Source: Aulostomus chinensis
Taxonomy: Eukaryota > Chordata > Actinopteri > Syngnathiformes > Aulostomidae
Reading direction: 5' to 3'
Assembly (NCBI GenBank): GCA_037954235.1
Contig: JBBMOA010000016.1
Location: 24,526,883-24,590,882 of the forward strand
Length of the DNA stretch: 64,000 nucleotides
In this document: positions 36,401 through 51,400 of the stretch, in pieces
Numbering within the stretch: the stretch's first letter is position 1
How the letters are laid out: each line of letters opens with the position of its first letter
Program-made: the position numbers and the translations under genes
The notes under the pieces: generated by a model
What the model saw: only the letters and a program-made list of their open reading frames with translations
Databases searched by the model: none
Told to the model about the DNA's origin: nothing

Positions 36401-39400
36401 CACAATCAACTCTGTTTTGCAATTATGAGCCTCGATACCTGAGCAAATACAATCGACGATTCTCAGCAGATAATAAAGTAGCTATCCAAGTAACAGGCGG
36501 AAACACTTGTCAGGTTAACTGCAACAGGAATGAATCTCATCCTGCAGATCTAGCCAGTAGAAATGTAGCCAACAGCAAAATTCCCATTGGACAGTTTAGT
36601 CAAGACTTGTCAACACACATTTAAACCCCTCCGAGACAGAACAATCCCTTATCTGTGCGATTAAAATGAGATTTATGGCAACACATCTGTAGACACAGCA
36701 TGAAAGATGATTTATTGAGAATAAACATACATATGGTGTGAGAAGAAGCTTATCTTTTACAGCTTTTCATTTGTAAGCACTTGTTTCATGCTGTTTGGTC
36801 TCCATTATTTTTCATCCAAGCTATCTATTCAGGAACTGACATGTGACATATTGGCTCAAAGTGATGATGTTGGAGAGCCAGAAGGGCTCCAGAACCTGGA
36901 ATGACTCCTCGCCATGAAGCCATATGTGACAGCTTTGCTAGATGGTACACAAGGACTTACAGGAATCATCTTACAACTTGATTCTGTAGTCAAGTCAAGT
37001 CCATTTTATTTGCACGGCACCAAATCACAACAAAAGTGATCTCATGATACTTCACAGGTAGAGCAGGTCCAGCACCTCACTCCTTCAACGAATTAAGACC
37101 CAATCATCCTCCATCAGCAAGCACATTCTGCAATAGCGACCACGAAAACCTTCCTTCTACCAGGCAGGAACGTGGAGCAGATCCAGGATCCGTGGGGACG
37201 GACGTCTGCTTTGACCGGTTGGGGGGAGAGAGAGCAGGAGGGCGGGGCAAAGACCAAGACAGATAATGGAGGATTCAGTACCTCGTGAACTTGGATAGAA
37301 GAAGATAACTAATCTGCCAATTTAGAGAATCAAGCTGAGAATGGAACATCCATGTCTACTCTGAGCATAAATAGTAGCTATTTTAATATGCAGTGGACAT
37401 GTTTTATAGAGGATGCAATTCGACAAATCAACTTTCAGTCTGAACCATCAGTTCTGAATGTTCAGGCCTCTAATGCAGCCAGGAAGATATTAGGTCAGGT
37501 GACTGAAAGGTGATCTACATGGGCTCGATGAGGAGCTTTAACACCAGGACTGGAAAACACAGAGTAACTCAAGATATGTTACTTTAAAACTGCATTACCA
37601 TAATTTCTGATACTTTTGATTTGCTTGTGATAGACACTAAGAGAAATTCTTTATAGGTAAATTCAGGAAAATTTGGATAGCCAACCAGCAGTCTCTTGCC
37701 TTTTGTGAATGTTAACCCAGAGTGGAATGCAGATCTGTATCTGCTTTGTTTTCTCTGCCCATTCTGGGTCCTGGAATGACCAGGAACCAAGCATCTCTCA
37801 CTGCCCATTCATTGCGTTTTATGCTTTTGGAGGCTTTGATATAATCCATTAGACTTCTTCGCCTCATGTCTAGCTCTACAGCTTTTCTCATTGCTTTCCC
37901 TGGTGGGTTGAGCTCGCCAATTCCCAGGACAAGTTTGACAGGGACGTCTGGACACAGAGTTGGGAACCAGTCGGGCATGGCCCGAGACATCAGCTGTTGC
38001 TTCAACTTTATAGTGTCCGGCACATCGCAGAGTTGCTCTTGGCCCTCTGCCCAGGCTCTCTCGTGCTAAGCTTACATTCATGTTTCTCTCTCACAAACAG
38101 TTTGCCGGTGCCTCCTCTGGGAATGAGTGGTGCCTTTCTGTGGCAACTGTGGCCTGCAGTGGTTAAGTATCCAGATCTACAAACTTTAAAGGGTTTTATT
38201 TGTACTTCCTGTAAGAGACAGTAGTCTTCTTTCATTGCTTAGAAACTCAATGCACAACAATATTAACGAGAGGTCAAATCAAAGAATAAACAAGCTAGCA
38301 CGCCATGTTCTCAGAAATGTGGTAGATAATACTGTAGCCACTTGTACGGAGAGACGACTATCATCTTGTAATGTACCACAAGTCTAAAGCTGAATAAAAG
38401 AGACTCCCCAGGACTGGTGCCAAGGCCAGAAAAGTGAGCTTTCAAATCACACATAGACACAAACATGCACACATACATCCCCACAGCTTTCACCGCTTCC
38501 TTGGAAAACAATGAGAGGAAAGAAAAGTCAACAAACCATAAGGCAGCAAGAGTGTCGAGGACTGTAAATGGAACAGACAGAGGTGAGAGGCATTCGGACT
38601 GGGGTCAAAGGTAAGAGCCCATGGAACAGACTTCATTAACTTCAGTCATATCCGGAGGAGATCATTAAAGCAGCCATAGAAAACATAGCCCACTTCTCCT
38701 CACCATCCGCATTCCTGGCAGCCCGTGTTGTTGTGACTCATGCAGGAATCCATAAGCATTTCTGCTCCATTATGGAAGTTTTTCTGAGGGAAAATGCAGG
38801 TTATGGCTTGATTCCTATATATACCTAAGTACAGTCCTTTTTAAATGCACTTAGATAAGTTTTTCCAGTAACCTCATTTTATTGAGGTCATATGAATGTA
38901 GAATTTTTTTCATACTTTGAGTTCAGTGTTAACCAGAGTGAACTGAACTCTTGGCCATGTAGTTTAATTGGGTTTCTGACAGGACTGTGGCAATACTTCT
39001 GCAGGTGGGTGGCATTCCTTGGAGGAAGAGGCCAAAGGGTCACTTGCCCCCCCAAGACCATGTCAAAGTGTCCTTGAGCAAGACACTGAGCCAACAAGTG
39101 CTCTTGATGAGTTAATTGGCACCTTGCAAGGTATTGCACGTACTCCCATCAGCATTTGAAGGAATGAAGTAACATTGTAAAGCGCTTTAAGATCCGCTCG
39201 ACACTTCATCAAAGTATCTTTGCAGCAGCCGTGAGAGGGGAAGGAAGGAAAGGTGATTCCTGGCAGCGATGTACCCTCTTAGGCAAAGCAGTTCAGTCCA
39301 AAGCTTGAAAATGACTGCAACCAGAACGGATCTGATTCTGTTGGTCCCACAGGTGAGCAGGAGGATGTAAAGTTCAGGCTCAGGAGCACAACAACAAAAG

Positions 39401-42400
39401 TCTTTTTTTTTTTTTTTTTTTTAATCATTAAGGAACTTCAAAATCATGGGAATGAGAAGCTCCAGGTTGTACAGTAACTTGCTTTTCACAGTGAATGTAG
39501 GTGAGATCTTAGCTTCCGTCCTGCAACGCAATTTCTCCAATTAATTGGGTTGAAGTATGCATGTTAATACCATGACTGTATCTCAGGAAAACTCCAATTC
39601 CCACGCAACCACTTTATGAACAGGAGTTGAATCAGCAGGACAGTCAGACATCAGTGCCGGAGAATCCTGCTCTTTTGACATCTCTGCTTTGAAGTGGACC
39701 CCCTCCCTCGGCCTTCAAGTGTGGGTGGAGAGTTGGTGCTTAGAGTGAGAGAGAGAGGTGGAGTGGTGAAGGATGAGAGTGCATGAGGAAGTTGCCCATG
39801 TGTAAGTGGGGGCTTTCCTGGAAGGACATCACCCTCTGTGTGTAACTGTAACTACGGCTGTAGTGGAGCACTGTGCCTGATCATCCTGCACAACGTCCAC
39901 CTGAAACAATATTTGCACATGAGTGTTCAATTTAACATTTGGGTGACCCCTTCATCGCAGTTACAAAATACGCCGCAGCATGGTAGCTCAGGCCAACCCA
40001 TAATGTAGCATGTGACTAAAGTGGTGGGGAACATTTTGGACCAGAGAACAATTATCAAGGGAAGAAAATCTATTTCTCAGAAATATAATCTGATGAGAGA
40101 AATGCAGTTACAATACAAAATGTCATATTCAATTATTATTACAGCTTAATTAGACACAACTCTCTTTATAGCTACCTCATCCAGAGGATGCATTGCAAAC
40201 AGCCCATTTTGCACTAAGCTCATTTGGGTTAATGTTGCGCAGAGCACTTTTTGGACTGGAGTTATGCACTGCGTTGGCCCTTTAAAAGTCACATCATGGT
40301 CTTGTCAAAGGGGGCTGTCTCTGCCTGCTGGGTCCTCAGTAAATCTGCAAAGATGTGTTTATAAATCCAGACAGATGAACCATAGCACACATGTTGATAT
40401 TATCAAGGTTCTGCCACCAGTGTCCGTGATAATGAATGATAACAGATGGGTACTGCCAAAGAGAAAGGAGAGAAAACATTTGTTAAATTGAGCTCAAAAT
40501 TGAATTCACTGACTAAAGACGCTTGAATAACATAATAGCGTACGATTCATCTGCAGCAAAGTGCATGTTGCACAGTCGTCATAACGTCTTTCCTGACAAC
40601 ACTCTGCAAATTTAGCACAGAGCCACTGAGAGCACTTTACCAAGGCCCATTTCTATCACAGTGAAGCAAAGGGCAGAGAAAAACAACAAGATCCTCTGAA
40701 ACATTTCCGTAATTCCTGAAACAAGGCTGAACACTTAGTATGAGTTCAAGAGAGTGTGTGCCGTCTCCCCAACCAGATTGCGGTGAACAGTCACATGAAT
40801 GTGATCCGTGCTCAGGCTCAGGCTCAGGCCCTAATTATATGGGAAAAGAGTGTGGTGTGACAGCTATGGCGGGGATTGCGGTTGTGTCCTAAGAGACTGC
40901 AGCTGACCCTGTGGAGAGGGAAAAGAAGAGAAAGTGAGAAAACATAAAGTGAGGAGAGGAGGAAAGGAGTAGAGTAGAGAAGAAAAGAGTACAGGAGAGG
41001 AAAGGAGAGGAGAGATTATTTTAAGGCGGCTGGACAGTGGAGTCAGACTGTCCTATGTACTGCTGCTGGGGCCTGGGGCTTACGCGAGGGATTTTAAGAG
41101 CCACAGCAACACCACAAAGCACTGGGAGGAAGGGGGTTGCCCAGCAGGGGCCTGCACGGGAAGGGGGAGCAGGGAGAGGGGTACGCTAGCTGGAGCAACT
41201 CTGATCAGGATCCATTTCCAGCCTGGGCCTTGGAATTCCTTTGTTCCTGTCACAGGTCTCTGTTTCACCATTGCCTTAATCCCAGGCTGCCTCACGCCCA
41301 GTAACACAGATCAGGGCAGGTAACTCTGCCACAGGCATGCCTCTCTATTTAAAGACCGGTCCCTCACATAGCAGCCATCGTATAAATAGTAATAGCTGTG
41401 GTAGCACAGAGAAGAACAAGGGAGGCTGACACAGGTTGTCACAACAACAAACCTGCTATGGTGAAACAACAGTGGGGGTGTAAAAGGTTGACATGCACTG
41501 ATTCTCCCTACGAGGGAGCTTCAACACTTTACTTATTCATGTCTAGCTTTCTCACGTTTTGACCCTGCAGTTTCACTAAATGTGAACTGCTTTAGCCTGA
41601 GACGGTAGGCCTTTAAAAGGCCAACCAGAGAGGAAATTAACATCTCCTTTTCTGTATCTACACACCCTTCGCATTCTTCTTTGGGAGGGAGATGGCCATT
41701 CGTAAACACATTTTCCAAGAGTAAAGCTATCCAGCAACACTTGTGCTTTTCTCGCAATGGTTGTAGCCAGGCTGCCTTAAGCCCCCTTCATAGGGTTGCC
41801 AAGAGGAGTCAGTGGTACACTGTGCAGCACTCGCAAAGCCCTCTCCCACGGCTATTAGTGACCATTCATCTGGGGAGCCTGGGAAAATGCCTTTCCAGCC
41901 TGCCGTGGCCATGGGGAAACAGACTGGCAGGTGCTCCCTCCCTCTAAGCCCTGGCACCTGTGCAGGAAGAGGAAGAAGGACCCAGCTCTGCCATGGGCTA
42001 AAACAGACCCTCGGTGCCACCAGGAGCCTTTGCCAGGGCCAGTCAACTTCTGGAAGGAAGGTCCTCAGATACGAGGTCAGACTACAGAGAAGTGCTTTGC
42101 GTGGTTCTATTGATATTAAAAGTAGACATCTGGTAATGTGTTTTGGCAGTTTGAAATGGTGTGTTCATTAAATCTGTGTACAATGGGCCCTCTCAGTTTA
42201 TATTCACATCCACATTCACCATTCCAAACTGCAAAATCAATATCTCCTTAAGGTAAAACAGTACTAACGTAAGCCCAAAGGAAAATCAAAACAGCACAGA
42301 CCGAGTCAGCAGTTTACACACAAAGTCAAATCTAATGCAAAAGCTGGGAATCGGATGGACAGTCTGTCCAGTAATCGATGTTACCCAAGAGGGCTGTGTC

Positions 42401-45400
42401 TTACATGGGTTGACTGGGTTTTCTTCAGAGCAGCGATGATAGCATGTGGAGGTGACACCCTCTCTATCACAGAGAATAACCACCAGTTTCCTTGATCGCA
42501 GATCATATATGACAAAAATGTATTCCACAAAGCACAGAGTACCTATTATCCATCCACCCATTTTCAATCTGTAATTACTCTGAGAAATGTGGGTGTGTAC
42601 AACACAGTCTACTAGGGAGAATGAGAGAGGCCTCTCCCAAGATCCTAAGCGTCTAAAGTCGAGCATGTCCAGCATTCTGCATGTCCAGAGCCAAGATGTT
42701 TGGTGGGAAAAGCTCCCTCTGTTCATCTCTCTAAAAACATAAATAAATCACATCACTATGAGCTAATCATGAAGTCTCAAGAAGCCTGGGTAAAAAAAAA
42801 AAGAAGAAGAGGGGGGGTGGGGCTTGACAGTTGGAAAGTGGCCTTTGCAGGCCATTGCTTCAGAGACAGGAAGAAATGGCTTGGATCTATGTCAGCCAAA
42901 AATACAGGACACGCTGTTCAGTGACATGTTCACGGGCTGCTATACACACATATGCACCCAACACAGCAAGCATACGGGCATCCAGACGAGCGACGAATAA
43001 AGGAAAATCCTCAATAAAAGTGTGCACAACAGGAAGTTAATGACTCCATCCATAGAGCACAAGATGTCACTCAACAGTTTAATGAGAATCAAATAAGAAT
43101 CACATGCTGTAGCCTTCACAGTCACCTGATCTCATCCCAACTGAACATTTCTGGGAGATTTGGGACATTTTGGTCAAATCTCCAGTAGAGTTCCACAGAT
43201 TTGTATGCCAAGATGCAGTGAAGCTTTTCTGGCAGCTTGTGATAGCTCAACACCTCACTAATTCATGTTATGTTGGTTTTTCCTTTAATACGTGACCCGT
43301 CTGAGGAAACAATGACCCATAGAGATAACTACAAACATTCGCACTGAAGGTCCTTGGAATGTTAAAGCTGTTGATGACTCATTTGAAGTGCCAACAGCTG
43401 AGGCAGCTATGCTGTCCTTAAGGCTGGCACCAGCTCAAACACAACCTCATACAAGACCCACAATCCCCCTCCAAAACCAATTCACACATAGCAGCACACT
43501 CCATCCTCCTATTCTTGGCCCAGACATCAGTACCGCCCAACCCCCCCCACACACACACACACACCTCTTCCTATATACAACAACATATATGAGCGCATGT
43601 TCTCACACATACACATCTCACCTCTGGACATCCAGCTCAGTTCTGCTCTCAGATAATATAATGTTACACAGACATACATAAAAATGTCTTTTACTGAAGC
43701 ATGCAGCAAACCAATTTACACTCCCTGCAAGAAAGTCCTTGAGGATTAGCAGGTTAGCATTTAACCTGCTTGCGGAATGGATGACCTCAGTACTTAATAC
43801 CCACCCTGAGGTCTGTTGGGCTTCCCTCCCTGAGCCGATGGTCTGTCCTCCCCTTTTTATGGCTCCTGCCTTCCTGTTCACTTCTCACAGTCAGTCTCCA
43901 CCTTTACTGTTCTGCTGCCTCCCTCACACAGGACAATGAAAGACCAAGAATGTCATTATGCTCACTTAAGACCTTTAATAGGACTCGAGAACTCAGGTCT
44001 GTGTGAGGCACCATACTTTTTCATGTTCTGAGAAGGGAAAATTCTCCGATATGGTATGGAGTCATGTTCCACTGGTTACATTCTTTCTGGCAAGACTGCA
44101 AGGAGCTTAATCATTTTTACATGCATATCTCACTGCTGAAACACTGATCGTTCCCTTGTTCACACAGTGGAGCGAGTGTGTGCGGAGCCCTCGCCTGTGA
44201 TCGCCATCATTAGAGATGTCTGTCTCTCCTCAGTCTGGCACGGGGAATATGAGTCATGATGTGCAGTAACTTTACTCGGTCAGCCTGTTCACACCTTGCC
44301 CAGGGGGAGGATATACCTCACAAACACACTGTCACTGTCCTTCTGATTCCCACCGACGTTTGTTTGCTACTGTGCACACACATATTCACATACGCGCAAA
44401 ATCAACCACATACCTCCCCATGTTTACTGCATGCGTATCGACAAATTGCACTTCTACACATGCATCTTAGTACATGTGCATTTACGCATGCACACAAATG
44501 ATTAGCGTTTACTGAGGGAGACAAGTAGAGAGAAGCATGAGACACAGAGCTATAGCCACAGGAGCAACTTTATGGGGCTGCCTGCCCTGTAATCCCACTC
44601 TCACAGTCAAGCTTGCCCTGCTGAGTGAGCCCACTTTAACTGCCCTTAACTGCTACCTGTGACAAACCTGTCTGCCTCGCAACACACAGCTGGGGGGCTC
44701 CTCTGAAGCTGGCCTTACCCTGCTTCAAAGGCATGTGTGCGGGTGGCTGGCGAATGTAACATAATAGATAAACTGGGAGGAATTAAATTGCCTTTTCCAC
44801 TTTAGTTGTGCTTCCATTTCATTGTCAAGCTAACTTTAAGAAACAAGTTGATATTGTCCCCCCCAAAAAGCCCATTAGATGTGTTTCTATCAACTGGCTT
44901 GGAGCAAATAAAACAGGCAACAAAATGTCACCAGAAAATGGCAGTACAAACGACTTTATGTATGGCTGTAACAAACAAAGTGGAAAACGAAGAGAACAAA
45001 ATTGAGGAATTACTTTCATTAGGACAAGTTGTGTACCAGCTGGTATAGGACATGTCACATGCTGTCCAGAGACGATGATAAAGCTGAGGCATATCTGGGA
45101 GGGTAGCAGAAACAGCTGGATTCACTACATCAGAGCTTCTTTATAAAAAAATAAATTAAAAAAAACCCAACAGCTTCCATTTCCTGTTTAGTGCGTTTAC
45201 TCTTTCTCCAAAAATGCAAATGTCAAATCAAGTCAGCATAATTTTACTGTTTCTGCCTTTTTGAATGTGATACTTCAAAATGCACATGAAAATACCCTGA
45301 TGGCAACCCAACTACTGACAGAAAATAGACAGATTTTTCTCTCTTGATGACTACATAAGAGGATTTTATGTGTATATATGTACCAGGGCAAGCGTAGGTG

Positions 45401-48400
45401 AACACAGGTGTGGCAAAGCTACAAAAAAAAACGGACAGTAACAAACTTTGTTGTTGGACTTCTATTCTCACTTGTAGAAATGTGGCATCAACGTGCCAAG
45501 TTAAACACTACAACATAATATAAAAACTTAAACAACAACCAGCTCATGCCTCCGCTGGTCACACCCTGGGCGTAGAGAGCCAGCCATCGTGCCCTAACAA
45601 GTTCTGTAGTCTTTCCACCCACACTACCCCACAAAAGGTAGCCATAAAATATTTTGCATAATGTTTTGCAGCTTCATTCCAATCCTGCTAGCAGGGCTCA
45701 GTGGCCCACCTCCACGCACAAACAGAGAGCGGTGAAAAATTAATGGTTTTTGACTTCGCAGCCAAAGTAAACCATCGTATTAATTCAAGAGTTGATGGAC
45801 AGGCCTAAGACAAAGATAACAACGTTCCACAGTAATGAGCAACTAATCAAAACACATTAACTAGAGCTTGGGTGCATTTGCTTAAAAAGATCAAGTCAAA
45901 CAATTGAAGAAAACACATGAAGAGGCTATGCACAGTAGTGAATGGCAAAGCAATACAGTATAATTTTACAATGATGGGCTGTTGCCATTTGTCCCTCATG
46001 CCATCAGGCTCTATAACTCCTCACTTAAGGGGGAGAGGAAATAGAGTAAGAGGACAGTAGTAATAATAATCTGCCTTTCTTTGTGCAATGCCATCAACCA
46101 TTCAAGTACAATATTCTAACTGCTAATTTAGGTAGTTCTTTACATTTTGTTTTATCTGATTTCATTTTACTTGAATCTTATCTTTATATATTAAGTTAAG
46201 AGTTTATTGTTTACTTAAGAGTCTATTGTCTATCTTATGCTGTATTTATATATATATATATATATACATATACTTACAAAATAAAGGAGATAAAAGAATT
46301 GTGACAGAATTGTGTGTTACCTTTTGCAATAAATGCTGAAGCAGGTGTCAGCTCCTTTTTTTGTTTGGCTTGTCTTTTACTGTGGAGGCACGCGGCATAC
46401 AGCTTTACCCTGTGATCCACAGCACCACGAACCAGTGTTGTAACTTCCTACAAATAATGCAAACTTAATGAAACATCATTGTTGAAATACCACTGAGACA
46501 GCGCAGGTTGTGACTGCACTTTCCAAGTAAACATTAACGAGGAGCACAGTCAAACAAGAGAAGACTAATGAGGTCTACAGTGACAGGCCACTAGGAAACT
46601 CTAGGTGAAGAAAGAGCAACAATGAAAACCTCTGGGAGGAGAAAACACAGGGCTCAAAGTCATTTCAGATTCCATGCTGTTGCTTTCTTTAGAAAAGGTC
46701 CCCAGCAGAACAGAAGCCATATATTCACTCACACACTTATTCACACGCACACCCTTCTTCTCATTGTGTCTTCACCTCGATGTGGTTCGTAGTAAACCAG
46801 CTGGCGTCCTGTTGGCCGCCCAGGGGTAGAACGTGGAGATCCACCAGCACAGCAAAGTTCCCACACTGTAACACAAAGAGGAAGGACAGCCACAGGTTGC
46901 TGAGGGGCATTGAGCTCGCAGACAACAAAGGAAATAAGAGTGTGGGTGATTGACAGCGAGACAAACCACAAACGACCCCCTATGTCCTCCAACATCACCC
47001 CAGGCCTCTCACAGCAATCCCCTCACTCCCTGTTTGGCCATCTCACTTCCAATGCCCTTAGAAAAAATGTATCTGCCTCCTCGTATTTCCCCTCTCGCAG
47101 CACCAAAAGAAGTTTCCTGTTCTATAAACTTTGCAGCACAAGGCCACAGGGCTGGACAGAAATCATAAAGATGTACCATATAAATGAGGAGAACACTAAA
47201 TTGCAGCAGAGTGGTGATTAAACTCCCCAGAGCTGCCCTGAGGCAATCTACGGTTCTGTACTTCTGCACCCACAACTTTAGAGTACTGCAGAAAGCTGAG
47301 TACAAGGCTGCAGAGTGGATTCCTGAAGCACTACATCATTGTGTCAATGACAATAAGCTACAAGGGACCGGGAGGCCAGAAACGACGCGGCTGGTTAACT
47401 TGCCGTTACATCTTTCTCAAGCTGGCCTGATTATGGTTTACACATGAGTGCAAAAGCTGCCCGCTGCCGAGAACAAATGGATGTGTGTCTCGTGTGAACT
47501 TCTCCTCTCCCTGGACAAGGAAGTAATGGACTGAGACCACCCACAACATGAAACAGAGGAGTAACATGTACTGCCCTAAAACCAACAGTGATGAGGCATC
47601 AAAATACATTGAAGGGAGTATAACAGCAGAGTCAAACAGATTTCAGGCTCATCATGAAGAGCTGGAAACAATGGTGCACAAACAGAAGAGGTTATTAATT
47701 TAGCAATCGGGAGTCTAAAGGTTTGGTTTTCGCCAGGCTTGTTCCCCTGAGCTGAAAGGCTGCAGACAGGATGACTAAACCCTACAACCCAGACTTGAGG
47801 GATGTTCCTGTGGCCTTGTTCTCAGGATGACGCGAGAGCAGGAATTAACAGGGTGTGTAGGGGAAGGCCCCGGCTCCTGAGGTCCAGATTCTGGACACAT
47901 GCCTACATTTCCCAACTCCAAACTCACTTGTCTCCTCCTCCTCCTTTTTAAAATGAGCTTGGGTAGCAACTTTTTTGTCAACCGGTTTAAGAAAATCAAG
48001 TTAAACTCTGAATCTTTTAAATGGGTTTTATTCCAATTAATTTACAAATATATATCATATTTTTACCCATAATAAAGTTTTTCTTTCTTATATTTTCATC
48101 TCAAGAACACTGGATGTGAAGGTGCTTCCTTCATCTGCTTGCCTGTCAACTAGAGGAAAGGGCGCCCCCACATGACCAACAGATGAATTGTTGTAGTCAT
48201 ACTCAGTCTTCTCATATCTGCAGACACTGTGATGTTCTACATTATATAAACCTGTATTAAAGGATGTGTTATCATTAGTATCATCAAGACAAATGCAAAT
48301 GGGAATTAAATAGTTTTTGCAAACCTTGTAGAGTGCAACAATACACCAAAGCTGTTACACAAAGACCAGCGAGGATCAGAACAGAGCCGCCCACATATGC

Positions 48401-51400
48401 CGGCTCTTCATGTATAAAATATGTTGGTGTTGCCTGTCAAGTCTTCTCTACATGTATCAGTATTCCCTGCATTCCCTGCTCTTTGTCTCGCTGCGGTCCA
48501 CGGTTGACTGGTGGCCTCAGCTGACTGACTGCCTCCAACAATTGCCCGTGCGTGGGAAAGCCTAGCAACAGAGGGTCAGACCTTGTCCATCAAAACAGAG
48601 GGACAGACAAGTGGCAGTCTCTGGGGTCTCACAGTGGTTTCCTGGGGCTGGACTGGCTTTGGAATCCTGCCTTTAGTGTCTGAGGTTTTGCCGATGAGTG
48701 TATGAACCCATCAGCTATAATAACCCTGAAATAAGTCTTGTGAAAGTTCAAGTTCTGTTGACACTGTATCAACAAAAGTGATGATAAATCAACTTTATTG
48801 TCAAAATTTAGGTCATAGTTCATGATGCTGCTTTATATTCACGTCAGTCCTGACAGGGATCACAAGTTCAATATACTAGGCTGCATGAAGAGCAACAGAA
48901 GGTTAATTTGATCAATATCTTGGAAGGAGGAGGGTTTGGAGTGGTGCAGCAGCAGGGTGAATCCCCTACCTTGTTTCTGAGCTTCTGATTGAGTCTGTGC
49001 TTTGGGCTGGAGGCCAGGCATCTAGCAAGCCTTAGACTAACTTCCTTTTATCATATTAGAGCAGCAAACCAGACTTGACTGGGGACTGGACATTCATGAT
49101 AAGCATCGGTCTGCCCCACACACAAAAACAGCATGTGATTTGTTCTGCGAAAACAGAGGATGTCAGGAATGCAAACTAATGCAATCACACTAATGAGAAA
49201 ACAATTCATTTGCCTGGCAAAACTCGGGGAAATATTAAACTCCCCCTGCAGAGTGGATCTTCTAGTCCAGGCTCCACCGTTTAGGTGCTAATACTAACAC
49301 TTTTAAGGGATGTTTGTATGGAGTGTCGCCGATAGTGTGAGACGGTTGAGGGGGATTGAAAGGGGTAGAATCTAATTTAGCACAAAGGGTCCAACCACCA
49401 TCACATCATGTGGTCTAAATTTGTTCACTCCTGAGCACAAAGGGTGGCCAGTGGATCTCTAAGGTGACCGCTGCCATGACCTATGACCTCAATGTGTGGC
49501 CTCTTTTTAAGTGAGATCTCCACAAGCAACATTAGACTTTCTATAAGCAGTAATACAACACACAAGGAGCCTCAAAAAAATCAGAACACTTGCTGAAAGA
49601 GTGAAAACCACCTTTACTTGCACACATGCCTCTCTCTATGAAACCATCATAAGTGAGGCTCAAAAGTATTTATTACCCTGACATATTCATTAATCAAATC
49701 CATGAGAAACTGTCACTGTTGTTGGAGAGAAAGGTTTGATGAAGCGTCAAGTTCTAGAGGAAGTTAGCCTTTTCATACATACTAAAGTGGGCCAGCGCTG
49801 CTTTGTTCTCTGCCTTGTCCAGGCCTTTCAGAGTTATGAACACAGGCTGAAGGCTGAATGAGAAGCAGCAAAGAGTGCTACTTAATAGCAAATCCTTTAA
49901 TGTGCCAACTTTATGTCTGTTGTCACACAGAATGAATAGGACTGAGTCTTCTTGCAGGCTAAGCTAAATTTCTTGTTGTTTCTTGCCCAATGCACAAACA
50001 TTACAAGTATTTGAAACGTGAGCTGCCCACTGTCCACACCAGCCCACAATATGAGATAATTCTATTAAGATGTCTGCCTATAAATAAGTAAAACCCAACT
50101 CAAACCCACTGATGGCTCCTTTCCTTTTCCTGGTCTTCAGGGCTCTGGTCTATATCAATCTCAGTTCCCAAAACACTCTCTACCTTCCCTTATCTCTCTC
50201 CCAGACCCGGCACTCCATCCTCCTGCTTGTGCTGCTCCAAGTTGGGCACGGGGCCCAAAGTCTACGAAAGGCTTCATCACCCGCCTCCCAACCTCACTGC
50301 CCTTTGCCTTCGCTATCGCGCCGTATAAGAACCAGACCTTCTCGGACTGCACTTAGCTCAGAGGCTAACACTAACCAGCCACAGATGTTTACATTAGGAG
50401 AGAAGGGGCAGCAGATGTGGTCTCACTCAATAAAACTTGCATCTCTCCCTTTGTCTCTCTCTTTTTCTGACTTTCTCTCTGTCTGTCTGCAAAAGAACCC
50501 AGGGGAGCTCTCTAGATCTGTGGGTGTGACAACTTTGCTCTCAGGCTTTATTTACCTCATTCTGTCTTTGCTCTCTGTGGTGAGTCACCTGGGTTTCCCC
50601 TTCAAAAGAAATGAAAACGTTCAACACCAATTTTTCAAACCAAGTGCTGAGCCCTGACACTTGATTATTACTGAGGGGGGTGTTATTTACACACAGTGTG
50701 CGGAAGTGTTCTGTGTGCAAAGCTCCCTTCATTCAGCTGAATGTTAGCACACCTGACTCCTCTTCATTTGATTACAAAAAGAGACACAACCCAGGAGTGG
50801 AATTTGAGCAGCAAGAACAGACAGGAATATCCCCAGGTAACACTCAGCAAACAAAGCTCGGCCAGACGCAGCCTGAGAAAGTGATAGATAGTCAGAAATG
50901 ACAGGCTTAGTGTGGCCTCATCATCAATTCTGAATCTTGTATGACAATGTAGGGCACAGCTGAGATCAAAGAGAATGTTTTGTGATGCCACTGTCACCTA
51001 CTTATGAAAGATTCCCAACGCTAGAAAGTTGCAGAATGTTTCTAATCAGTCTGCCCTGATTTTGTACAGAGGCAAGATGTGTGGTCCCATATGAGCTCAT
51101 CTACACAGTGACAACAATACTAAACAGCACATAAACCTCTGACATTAAACTGCTCTGTGATACCTCAAACCTTTGATTCTTAAAAACACTTTGGTCTCTG
51201 TCTCAACCAGCTACATTAAATGTTCGAAGGCAGCAGTGCATATTGCTAATAGAAGGCAGATTGTAGGGCTCTGGAGTGGTAATGTCCTGGCAGACAGCGA
51301 ACGCTTCAGTGGATCAGTGTTTTTGCCTGCAGGCCCTTTTCGGGAGGTCTGTGAAGTGGCAGGTCACTATATAGTCTAAAGCCCATTTAAGAAGGAGCAT

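Larger units (their letters stand above)
34528..46775 (-). other. slx4ip: slx4ip large intron(s), 34.5-46.8 kb
   Basis: 12.2 kb that should hide one slx4ip exon of about 120 bp (phase 0 in, 1 out). I read the minus strand for it without success. Repeats are listed separately. The rest is AT-rich and unassigned. Confidence 0.55.

Noticed and set aside
38706..38790. Minus-strand block with strong acceptor encoding NFHNGAEMLMDSCMSHNN
   Set aside because: Ends in phase 2 and is unlike SLX4IP; an open frame this short is expected by chance.
41533..42726. Several minus-strand ORFs of 60-146 codons
   Set aside because: No recognisable family, no consistent splice sites and overlapping open frames on the other strand; likely random.
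44700..44760. Minus-strand block ending PLKQG before gtaagg, considered for slx4ip
   Set aside because: Too short, needs phase 2 at its acceptor while the preceding exon ends in phase 0, and similarity is limited to a few residues.
50112..50657. 181-codon + ORF with hydrophobic N-terminus
   Set aside because: Ser/Leu/Pro-rich low-information translation, no homolog recognised, inside an slx4ip intron. Probably chance.
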